Origin: Alphaproteobacteria bacterium
GTDB lineage: Bacteria; Myxococcota_A; UBA796; GCA-2862545
Reading direction: 5' to 3'
Assembly (NCBI GenBank): GCA_020632885.1
Contig: JACKEQ010000003.1
Coordinates: 310,001 to 374,000, forward strand
Length of the DNA stretch: 64,000 bases
The notes under the pieces are model-generated. The model saw only the letters and a program-made list of their open reading frames with translations, did not search any database and was not told the DNA's origin. This document shows, piece by piece, positions 9,447-17,620 of the stretch; within the stretch, counting starts at the first letter, position 1, and every line of letters begins with the position of its first letter. The position numbers and the translations under genes are program-made.

Positions 9447-10451
9447 ATGGCGGACGTCGTGGTCAGGGTGCGCGAGCGACGGGGGGCCCTGGGGCTCTCC
9501 CAGGCCGACCTGGCCGGGCGGATCGGGATCTCCAGGCAGGCCCTGGCGGCCGTGGAGTCCGGCCGTTCGGTGCCGTCCACGACCGTCGCGCTGGGGCTGG
9601 CGCGCGCGCTCGGCTGTGCGGTCGAGGACCTCTTCGGGCTCCTGCCGGACGTGATGCGCCCCGTCCAGGTGGCCCCCGCCGACCGGGTGGTGCTGGGCTG
9701 CGTGGACGGCCGGTGGGTCGCCCATCCCGCACCCGCCGACCGGCCCGCCGACGGCCGCGTCCGGCCGGATGGCACCGAGCTCCTGGCGGATCCGGAGGTC
9801 CTGTCCGAGCGCGTGCTCCTCGCGGGCTGCGCACCCCTCCTGGGGCTCCTGGAGGCCTCCTGGCTCCCCACCACGAGCACGGCGGCGCTCCAGCTCCTCG
9901 CCCGCGGGGAGGTCCACGTGGCCGGCCTGCACCTCGCGTCCGACGCCGAGGGCCACGCCGAGCTCGCGCGGTCCGCGGTGGAGGCGCCTGTCGTGGTGAA
10001 CGTCACCCGCTGGCAGCAGGGCCTCGTGCTCGCGGCCGGCAACCCGCTGGGCATCCGGAGCGCCGAAGACCTCCGCCGTCCGGGGCTCCGCGTGGCCCAC
10101 CGACCTGCCGGGGCCGGCGCGCAGCGCGTCCTCGAGCGGGCCTTCGCGGGCGCCCCCGTCCCGCCGGGTCCCGTCGCCGCCGACCACGAGGAGGTCGCGC
10201 GCATGGTGCGCTGGGGCGTGGTGGACGTCGGGGTGGCCATCGAGCCCGTCGCCCTCGCCCATGGCCTGCCCTTCCTCCCGCTCGCCGAGGAGCGCTTCGA
10301 CCTCGTCGTGCCCGGAGCACGCCTCGCCGACCCCCGGATCGCCCGGCTGCTCGAGCGCCTCTCGGGCCTGCGCTTCCGCGCCGATGCCAGCGGCCTGCCC
10401 GGCTACGACCTCGCCCTCGTGGGCCAGACGTTCGGAGGGGCGGCCTGTTAG
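9447..10451 (+). CDS. XRE-family regulator with periplasmic-binding-protein-like sensor domain
   Basis: The 334-residue protein starts with an XRE-type helix-turn-helix (about residues 5-60; LGLSQADLAGRIGISRQAL and VESGRSVPS). The rest resembles the PBP-like domain fused to such regulators in molybdate loci, with segments such as TRWQQGLVLAAGNPLGI. Such one-component regulators are thought to bind substrate directly and control the neighbouring transporter. The gene is first in a co-oriented set with modA, modB and modC, and its stop overlaps the modA reading frame. The start ATG at 9447 is chosen because the helix-turn-helix follows immediately; the open frame begins 27 bases earlier without a better site. 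Confidence 0.85.
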   Translation: MADVVVRVRERRGALGLSQADLAGRIGISRQALAAVESGRSVPSTTVALGLARALGCAVEDLFGLLPDVMRPVQVAPADRVVLGCVDGRWVAHPAPADRPADGRVRPDGTELLADPEVLSERVLLAGCAPLLGLLEASWLPTTSTAALQLLARGEVHVAGLHLASDAEGHAELARSAVEAPVVVNVTRWQQGLVLAAGNPLGIRSAEDLRRPGLRVAHRPAGAGAQRVLERAFAGAPVPPGPVAADHEEVARMVRWGVVDVGVAIEPVALAHGLPFLPLAEERFDLVVPGARLADPRIARLLERLSGLRFRADASGLPGYDLALVGQTFGGAAC

Positions 10452-11155
10452 CACTCCTGCTGGCCTGCACGCCCGGAGACGCCGTGTCCGTCGAGGTCTT
10501 CGCGGCCTCCTCGCTCGCGGACGTCCCGGGCGACCTCGCGGAGTCCTTCGAGGCCGCGCACCCGGACGTCGACGTGCGGGTCACCTCCGCCGGGAGCCAG
10601 GTCCTGCGGCTGCAGATCGAGGAGGGTGCACCTGCCGACCTGTTCGCCTCGGCGGACCCCTCGCACGCCCGCCTCCTCTGGGAGGCCGGCCTGCTCGGGT
10701 CTCCCGAGGTGCTCGCCCACAACGCCCTCGTCGCCGTCGTTCCGGACGCGAGCCCCCTGCGCACCTTCGACGACCTCCCCCGTGCCACGCGCATCGTGGT
10801 CGGCACGCCGAACGTCCCGGTGGGCGCGTACACCCGGCAGGTCCTGCAGCGCGCCCGCACCGTCCGCGGCGACGCGTTCGCGGAGGCCATCGCCGGCTCG
10901 ATCGTCTCGGAGGAGCCGAACGTCCGCCTGGTGCGCGCGAAGGTCGAGCTGGGCGAGGCGGACGCCGCCTTCGTCTACCGCACGGACGTCAGCCCGGGCC
11001 TCCGGGCCCTCCCCCTCCCCGAAGCCCTCGCCGTCCGGGCCACCCACGTGGTCGCCCTGCGCCCCGAGGCGTCCCGCGAAGCACAGGCCTTCTTCGCCTG
11101 GGCGCTGGGCCCCACCGGCGATGCGGCGCTCCTCGACCACGGCTTCGACCCTTGA
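10445..11155 (+). CDS. modA: Molybdate ABC transporter substrate-binding protein ModA
   Basis: The product is the binding lipoprotein that delivers molybdate (or tungstate) to ModBC. It has a very short lipoprotein signal, LLALLLAC, then VEVFAASSLADV, the hallmark ModA start, and SAGSQVLRLQIEEGAPADLF with ASADPSHARL, the oxyanion pocket region. It ends near FFAWALGPTGDAALLDHGF. The start is uncertain: no ATG, GTG or TTG lies in frame just upstream of the signal, so the best site is a CTG at 10445, overlapping the regulator stop. A lost base upstream is an alternative explanation. The stop overlaps the modB start as TTGA. Confidence 0.88.
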   Translation: MLALLLACTPGDAVSVEVFAASSLADVPGDLAESFEAAHPDVDVRVTSAGSQVLRLQIEEGAPADLFASADPSHARLLWEAGLLGSPEVLAHNALVAVVPDASPLRTFDDLPRATRIVVGTPNVPVGAYTRQVLQRARTVRGDAFAEAIAGSIVSEEPNVRLVRAKVELGEADAAFVYRTDVSPGLRALPLPEALAVRATHVVALRPEASREAQAFFAWALGPTGDAALLDHGFDP

Positions 11156-11934
11156 TCGACCGCGCGCTCACGGGCCTCGGGGCCTTCCTGGCCGCGGGGC
11201 TGCTGGCCCTGCTCGTCCTCCCGCTGCTCGCCCTGGTGGTGGCGTCATCCCCCACCGCGGTCGCCGCGGCGGTCGCCGATCCCGCGTTCCTCCCGGCCCT
11301 CGGGCTCTCGCTCGCCACCAGCGCGTCCAGCGTGGCGGTCATCGTGCTCGCCGGTACGCCGCTCGCCTGGTGGCTGGCGACGTCCGGCTCGCGGTGGGTC
11401 CGGCCGGTCGGGCTGCTCGTGGATCTGCCCCTGGTGGTGCCGCCCGCCGCACTGGGCATCGCGCTGCTCCAGGCCTTCGGGCGGCGGGGGCTGTTCGGTC
11501 CCGCGCTGGCTGCCGTCGGGGTGCAGCTCCCGTTCACACCCGCGGCCGTCGTCGTCGCGCAGGTCGTCGTGGCCGCGCCGTTCTACGTCCAGGCCGCCGT
11601 GAACGCCTTCCGGGACGTCGATCCCGAGGTGCTGCTCGTCGCGCGCACCCTGGGGGCCGGGCCTGCCGCGGCCTTCGGGCGCGTCGCCCTCCCCATCGCC
11701 CTGCCCGGCCTCGTGGGTGCCGCCAGCCTCGCCTGGGCCCGGGCGCTCGGCGAGCTCGGCGCCACCCTGCTCTTCGCGGGGAGCCTGCCAGGCCGCACCA
11801 CCACGCTGCCCCTCGCGGTGCTCACGGCCCTCGAGAGCGACGTCCAGCTCGCCGTGGTGCTCGCCCTCGCCCTCGTCGCCCTCGGCGGCCTCCTCCTCGG
11901 GGTCCTCCGGGCCGTGCCCACCTGGCGCCCGTGA
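11152..11934 (+). CDS. modB: Molybdate ABC transporter permease ModB
   Basis: This 260-residue inner-membrane protein has about five to six hydrophobic helices and the cytoplasmic EAA loop typical of ABC permeases (VLLVARTLGAGPAAAFGRV, then LPGLVGAASLAWARALGELG). It forms the channel through which ModA-bound molybdate passes. The start is the TTG at 11152, which overlaps the modA stop (TTGA), and the stop overlaps the modC GTG/ATG start, so the three genes are translationally linked. Intact and full length. Confidence 0.92.
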   Translation: MIDRALTGLGAFLAAGLLALLVLPLLALVVASSPTAVAAAVADPAFLPALGLSLATSASSVAVIVLAGTPLAWWLATSGSRWVRPVGLLVDLPLVVPPAALGIALLQAFGRRGLFGPALAAVGVQLPFTPAAVVVAQVVVAAPFYVQAAVNAFRDVDPEVLLVARTLGAGPAAAFGRVALPIALPGLVGAASLAWARALGELGATLLFAGSLPGRTTTLPLAVLTALESDVQLAVVLALALVALGGLLLGVLRAVPTWRP

Positions 11935-12640
11935 TGTGGACCGCGTCGATCGCCGGGCGCCGCGGGGACTTCGCGCTGGACGTGGAGCTCGCCGGAGGTC
12001 CCGGCCCCACCGCCCTCGTCGGACCCAACGGCAGCGGGAAGACCACGCTCCTCCGGTTCCTGGCGGGCGGGCTGCGCCCCGCGCGGGGTCGCCTGGAGGT
12101 CGGAGGACGGACGCTCTTCGACAGCGCCGCGTCCATCGACGTCCCACCGGAGGGCCGGAGCATCGGGTACGTGCCCCAGGGCTACGGGCTGTTCCCCACC
12201 TCACGGCCCTCGACAACGTCGCTTTCGGGCTCCGGGAGCACGCCCGCGAGCGGGCGCACGCCGCCCTCGACGCGCTGGGCTGCGCGCACGTCGCTCACCT
12301 CCGCCCGGCGGCCCTGTCGGGAGGCGAGCGCCAGCGCGTGGCCCTCGCGCGGGCCCTGGCACCCGGTCCGTCCCTCCTGCTCCTCGACGAGCCCCTCGCC
12401 GCCCTGGACGCCGGCACGCGCCGTCAGGTGCGGGGCTTCCTCCGCGAGCGCCTCGCGTCCCTGGGCTGCCTGAGCCTCGTCGTCACGCACGACCCGCGCG
12501 ACGTGGCCGCCCTGGACGCGCCCGTTCGTGTCCTGGAGGCCGGGAGGGTCGTGCAGGTGGGCTCCCTGGCGGAGCTCCGCGCCGCCCCCGCCACGCCGTT
12601 CGTGGCCGAGCTGCTCGATTCGGCACACCCGGAGCGTTAG
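11934..12640 (+). CDS. modC: Molybdate ABC transporter ATPase ModC, one frameshift
   Basis: The energising ATPase of the molybdate transporter. Walker A reads GPNGSGKTTLLRFLAGG near residues 25-40; after a shift of frame come LTALDNVAFGLRE (Q-loop region), LSGGERQRVALARAL (ABC signature), LLLLDEPLAALDA (Walker B) and VVTHDPRDV (switch His). The shift is at about 12195-12202, where adding one C to a run of four restores GYGLFPHLTALDN. The C-terminal MOP domain seen in longer ModC proteins is absent; the reconstructed protein is about 235 residues. GTG at 11931 and ATG at 11934 are both possible starts. A single missing C in a homopolymer could be a sequencing error; if real, the transporter has no ATPase. 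Confidence 0.82.
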
Positions 12641-12670
12641 GCCCACGGCTCCCTGACCCTGGAGCCACCG

Positions 12671-13185
12671 ATGATCTCCCTCCTGTTCGCCCTCTCGTGG
12701 GTTGCGGCGGCGCCGAGCAGCCCGCCCCCACGCCCGCCCACGACGACCACGCCGAGCACGCCGAGCACGCCGCCCCCGCGGAGAAGCCCGCCGACGACCA
12801 CGACCACCACGTCGGTGGCAACGAGGCGATGGCGATGAAGAAGGCGCCGGACGGCGCGAAAGTGATGTTCGTGTCGCCCCACGACGGCGACAAGGTCCAC
12901 TCCCCCGTCAAGGTGGTGATGGGCGTCGAGAGCATGACCGTGAAGCCCGCCGGCGAGCTCGAGGACGGCACGGGTCACCACCACATCATCATCGACGGCG
13001 AGGCTCCGGCCTACGGCGACGTGGTGCCCAAGGACGACACGCACATCCACTTCGGCGGCGGCCAGACCGAGGTCGAGCTGGAGCTGAAGCCCGGCAAGCA
13101 CACGCTCACCCTCCAGTTCGCGGACGGCCTGCACCGCTCCTACGGCCCGGACCTCACGGCCTCGATCACGGTCGAGGTCGAGTGA
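12671..13185 (+). CDS. DUF4399-type lipoprotein, start disturbed by a missing base
   Basis: The body of the protein (GTG at 12697 onward, 162 residues) has a His/Asp/Pro-rich linker, DHAEHAEHAAPAEKPADDHD, and then a DUF4399 domain with VMFVSPHDGDKV, GTGHHHIIIDGE and the closing HTLTLQFADGLHRSYGP. The function of that family is not known; its histidine-rich site suggests metal binding. An ATG at 12671 opens ISLLFALS in the adjacent frame; one additional base near 12697 would join this to LGCGGAEQP, giving a normal lipoprotein signal with lipobox LSLGC. The real start is therefore probably 12671. It lies 30 bases after modC and may be cotranscribed. Confidence 0.8.
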
Positions 13186-13188
13186 CGC

Positions 13189-14810
13189 TCACCCCCTGCG
13201 CCTGACGACCAGGGCGAGGAGCCCGGCGAACAGGCCCAGGGACGCCGTGCCCGACGGCCCCGACGCACATCCGCAGCCGCTGGTCTCCGGCGGCGGCACC
13301 ACCACCCCGGGGCCGCAGTCGTCCTCGGTGGACGGGTCGCAGTCGTTGTCGGTCCCGTCGCCGCAGACCTCTTCGGCTGCGGGGCTCACGTCGGGTCCGT
13401 GTCGTCGCAGTCGCCGGCGGCGCGCGCTCCGCCCTCGGGCAGCATGCAGTCGACGAGGGCCTCCCCGGACCCGAAGCCGTCTCCGTCGCCGTCCAGGTAG
13501 TACGACACGGGCGACAGCCCCTCGTCCAGTCGCCGCCGTCGCAGTCGTCGTCGACCCCGTTGCACACCTCGCCGACGCCCGGGTGCACGGCCGGATCCGT
13601 GTCGTCGCAGTCGTCCGCCAGCACCGCGAAGTTGGGCGCGTTGCCGCAGGCAGCCACGGCCTGGGAGCCCTGCTCGCCGTGCCCGTCGCCGTCACTGTCG
13701 GGGTACTGGAGCTGGGTCGGCAGGCCCTCGTCCACCTCGAGGTCGCAGTCGTCGTCGACCCTGTTGCAGATCCCGGTCGCCCTGGGATGCACGGTCGGCG
13801 AGAAGTCCAGGCAGTCGCCGGCCTGGGTCACGAAGCCCGGCGGAGGCGAGCACGACAGCTGGCTGTCCAGGGGGTCGCCGTACCCGTCCCCGTCGTTGTC
13901 GCGGTACCAGGTCTCGGGGACCCGCCCTCGTCGGTCTCCCCGTCGCAGTCGTCGTCGACCCCGTTGCAGACCTCCTCGGCCGCGGGGTTCACGTCGAGAT
14001 CGACGTCGTCGCAGTCGCCTGCCTGGGGCGCGAACCCCACCAGCGGCTCGCAGGACAGCACGCTGTCGAGGGCATCGCCGTATCCGTCACCGTCGGCGTC
14101 GCGGTACCAGGTCTCTGCCGAGGTGCCCTCGTCGGTCTCCCCTGTCGCAGTCGTCGTCGACCCCGTTGCAGGTCTCCGTGGCACCTGGGCTCACGTCGGG
14201 ATCGGCGTCGTCGCAGTCGTTCGCCACGAGCGCCGTGCCCACCGGCTGCACGCAGTCCATCGAGGCCGTTCCGGTGCCGTAGCCGTCACCGTCCCCGTCC
14301 GCGTAGAAGGTGAACGTCGGGAGCCCCTGGTCGGCCAGGCCGTCGCAGTCCTGGTCCGCGCCGTCGCAGACCTCCGCGGCACCGGGGTTCACGCCGGCGG
14401 CGGTGTCGTCGCAGTCCGTGCCGTCGACCACGAAGCCCGCGGGCGCCGCACACGCGATCTGCGTGAGCGAGGCGTCGCCGAACCCGTCCGCGTCGGCGTC
14501 CCGGTACCAGGTCGTCGGGCTCCCATCCTCGTCCACGAGCCCGTCGCAGTCGTCGTCCGCGCCGTTGCACACCTCGACGCCAGCGGGATTGACGTCAGGG
14601 TCGCTGTCGTCGCAGTCCGAAGCGTCGACCACGTGCGTGGCATCGGCCGCGCAGAGCAGGTCGCTCGCGTCGGGGTCGCCGTAGCCGTCTCCGTCGAGGT
14701 CGCGCGCGAACGCGACCATGCCCTGGACCGTCGGGTCGCCGTCGTCGCAGTCGAGGTCGTTGTCGGCCGTGTTCGCGGGGGGCGCGCAGGCCGGCGCCCC
14801 TGGGGCCCGT
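13189..14810 (-). pseudogene. C-terminal part of a MopE-like protein with MYXO-CTERM end, several frameshifts
   Basis: On the minus strand the repeat protein that starts at 16625 continues here in pieces: one frame covers about 14150-14800, another about 13930-14150, another about 13540-13920 and a last one the end at 13189. Each piece reads cleanly as DCDDxDPxxxPxAxExC and ADGDGYG repeats until the next shift. The last piece ends with ETSGCGCASGPSGTASLGLF, a hydrophobic stretch and RRRG, matching the MYXO-CTERM sorting signal found in Myxococcota. At least five indels are needed to join the parts. The convergent neighbour is the DUF4399 lipoprotein, whose stop lies only a few bases away. Confidence 0.75.
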
Positions 14811-16625
14811 GCCGTACCCGTCGCCATCGAGGTCCGCGTAGTAGAGGTCGCCGGTGGTGACGGCTCCGGTCGTGTCGTCGCAGTCGTCCCCGTTGTCGAC
14901 GGTCCCCAAGGGCTGCACGCAGTCCACCACGGCGGTGGCGGGGTCGCCGTAGCCGTCGGCGTCGAGGTCGTCGTACCAGGTGCCGCCGGGTGACGTGTCG
15001 AACACGGTGTCGTCGCAGTCGTCCGCGTTGTCGACGTAGCCGTTCGGCTGGCCGCACTGGTCGACGTTCTCGCCGGGGTCGCCGTGCCCGTCGCCGTCGG
15101 CATCGCGGTACCAGGTGCGCCCGGTCTGGTTCAGGGGGTCCGTGTCGTCGCAGTCGTCCGCGTTGGCCACGTAGTAGTCCGGCGGTGACGACGCGCAGCC
15201 TGCCACAGAGACACCGGGGTCACCCGCACCGTCCTCGTCGAAGTCCCGGTAGAACACCGTGTCGGAGGCGTCGTCGTCGACGCGGCCGTCGCAGTCCTGA
15301 TCGACGCCGTCACACGTGGTGTCCGGAGCACCGCGCCACGTGTCCGCCCGGCCCTCGTCGCAGTCGAGCCCAGCGACCCGCAGGTCCGAGTCGGCGTCGT
15401 GGATCCCTCCACTGTGCACGGCCCCCCGGTTCGCCGTGCTCCCGTCCGGGATGGCATCGAGGGGATCGCAGCCGGATGGGATGGCGAAGCCCGGAGCGTC
15501 CTCCTGGTAGTCGGAACGGGAGAAACCCACGGGATAGTAGAGGTTGTACCAGTCCCAGTAGTCCGCCCCGTCGATCGTGCCGGAACCCTGGCCGTCGCGC
15601 CAGAAGAAGGCGGCCGTGCCGGAGTGCTGCGCCGTGTGGAGGATCAGGGCGTCCTGGACGAGGATGCTGTCGCCCGAGGATGTGTCCGAGTCGATCAGGA
15701 TGCCGTCGTTGCTCAGCGTGTCGATGAACGACGGGCGGATGAACCGGATCGTCTTGGTGCCCGACGTGTCCGGGATCCGCGCGCCCCCACCGACGGTCGC
15801 CGACTCGGAGTGGAGGAACATCGTGTGGTTCACGTCGAACGTGTTGGTCGTGTTGGCGGCGTTCTGCCACCACACGGCCCCGCCCGACCCACCGTTGCTC
15901 TCGCAGAGCACCGAACGGTCGATCCGCGCCGTGCCGACACCCCGGATCGCGCCGCCGGCATTCGTGGCGGCGTTGCGGAGGAACGTGGAGTCGGCGATGG
16001 TCGCGCCAGACGAGAACGCCAGGGCGCCGCCGTTGTTCGCGGTGCCGTCCGTCACGAGCGAACGCGTCATCGTCAGACCGCCGGTGGCGCGCACCGCCCC
16101 ACCATCCGAGCCCGCACCCCCGAGCTCCAGGTGGCTGCCCGTCACGACCAGGGCACCGTCGACGTCGATGTGGCCGCCCGAGCCCGACTGATCGGAGGCC
16201 AGGAGCGTGGAGCGGGTGAGCGTGACGGTCGCGCCCCCGGTTCCCCGGATCACCCCGCCGTTCCCGCTGCCCGAGCGCGCCAGCGACCGCACGCCCCGAA
16301 GCTCGACCGACCCGCCGACCGCGTCGACGCAGCGCGCGCCCTGGCAGTCGAGATCGACGCCCTCGAGCACCAGGGACGATCCGGACATCCGGAGCATGTC
16401 GGCGCCATCCGCCTCGAGCGTGACCGTGTTGGGGACGAGGGCACGGATCGTCACGTCCAGCCCGGTGTGGGCCGTGCCACCCGTGGCGTAGAGGTACACC
16501 CCGGGATCCAGGACGATCTCGAAGGACCCCTGCCCGGCGGCGGCAGCGAGCCCCTCAGCGAGGGATCCGTCGCGGGGAACGACGAAATCAGCGGACCATG
16601 CAGGCATTACGAGGGCGATGAGCAT
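14811..16625 (-). CDS. N-terminal part of the MopE-like protein: right-handed beta-helix then metal-binding repeats
   Basis: The product starts with a signal peptide (MLIALVMPAWSADFVVPRDG) chosen over an upstream ATG at 16658 because it fits a secretion signal. Residues of roughly 20-380 resemble a polymorphic/parallel beta-helix: repeated short strands around GGAIRGVG, GGAVRATGG and SGGAVWWQN. This is followed by MopE-like repeats with DCDDTDP and YRDADGDGHG. The open frame runs to 14595 but its last 70 codons are out of frame with the true product, which shifts at about 14805. Such proteins are exported and probably displayed on the cell surface through the C-terminal MYXO-CTERM tag. Confidence 0.8.
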
Positions 16626-16810
16626 GGGGGATTGTACCCCTCGGGATGCCCTACCCACAACGGCCCGGGGCCGACCCCGCGAGCCCCGGCACCGGAAATC
16701 CGTGGTGATCGGTCTTCACATCCCGCGACACGCGCTTACATCCTGTGGCACACAGAGGTCGAACCCCGGTTGTCAAGCGGCCGGGCACCTGGAGCGGCAC
16801 GCGGGCGGAC

Positions 16811-17614
16811 ATGGCTGGATTCCTCGAAATCGTCCTCTCCTTCCCCACCCTCCTCTTCAGCCTCGCCTTCGTGCTCGCGGTGTTCTACTGGGCGCTCGTG
16901 GTCGTCGGGGCCGCCGATCTGGAGCTGGTGGACGGCCTGGACGGCGCGCTCGAGGGGGTCGACGGTGCCCTCGACGCCGCAGCGGACGCCGCCGGCGAAG
17001 CCGCCGGGGAGGCCCTGGGCGAAGCCGCCGGGGAAGCCGCGGGCGAAGCGGCCGGGGAAGCCACCGAGGGCGCGGCACACGGCATGCTGGGCTTCGGTCC
17101 CCTCGTGGTGCTCGCGAACATCCTGCGCCTCGGGCGCATCCCGCTCACCATCTCGCTCACGTTCTTCGCGCTCGGCGGGTTCGCCGTGTCCTACGTGCTC
17201 ACGTGGCTCTACCTGCACTTCCCCGAGTCCGCGCCGTGGGGGGTGTTCGCCGGGAGCTCGTTCATCGCGAGCACGGCGGGGGCCCTGGTCACCACGAACC
17301 TGGCCTCGCGCCCGTTCGAGCCGATGTTCAAGCTCCAGTCGGGCCGCCTGCGCGCCTCCCTCGTCGGCGAGACCTGCGAGCTCACCACCCAGCGCGTCGA
17401 CCACGGGTTCGGCCAGGCGGCCACCCAGGTCGGCGGCGACGACCTGCTCTTCCAGGTCCGTTGCGACAGCAGCAACGGCCTGCAGCGCGGCGATCGGGTC
17501 CTCATCGTCAGCTACGACACGGCCCGCGAGGCGTTCGTCGTGGAGCCTCTCCACGTCGCCCACGAGCCCGTGCACACGTCCCCTCACCCAGCACGCACCC
17601 ACAAGGAGAGCTGA
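16811..17614 (+). CDS. YqiJ-like inner-membrane protein with OB-fold domain
   Basis: This 267-residue protein has an N-terminal membrane helix (about residues 5-33), a striking Ala/Gly/Glu repeat tract with seven AGEA-type units (about 55-90), two or more further helices (about 98-165), and a C-terminal soluble domain resembling the OB/NfeD-like fold (LVGETCELTTQRVDHGFGQA). Proteins of this layout are the standard partners of flotillins (the YqiJ-YqiK and NfeD-flotillin pairs), where they are thought to help organise the flotillin scaffold. The flotillin gene starts six bases downstream, supporting the assignment. The ATG at 16811 sits right before the first helix. Confidence 0.8.
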   Translation: MAGFLEIVLSFPTLLFSLAFVLAVFYWALVVVGAADLELVDGLDGALEGVDGALDAAADAAGEAAGEALGEAAGEAAGEAAGEATEGAAHGMLGFGPLVVLANILRLGRIPLTISLTFFALGGFAVSYVLTWLYLHFPESAPWGVFAGSSFIASTAGALVTTNLASRPFEPMFKLQSGRLRASLVGETCELTTQRVDHGFGQAATQVGGDDLLFQVRCDSSNGLQRGDRVLIVSYDTAREAFVVEPLHVAHEPVHTSPHPARTHKES

Positions 17615-17620
17615 TCCCCC

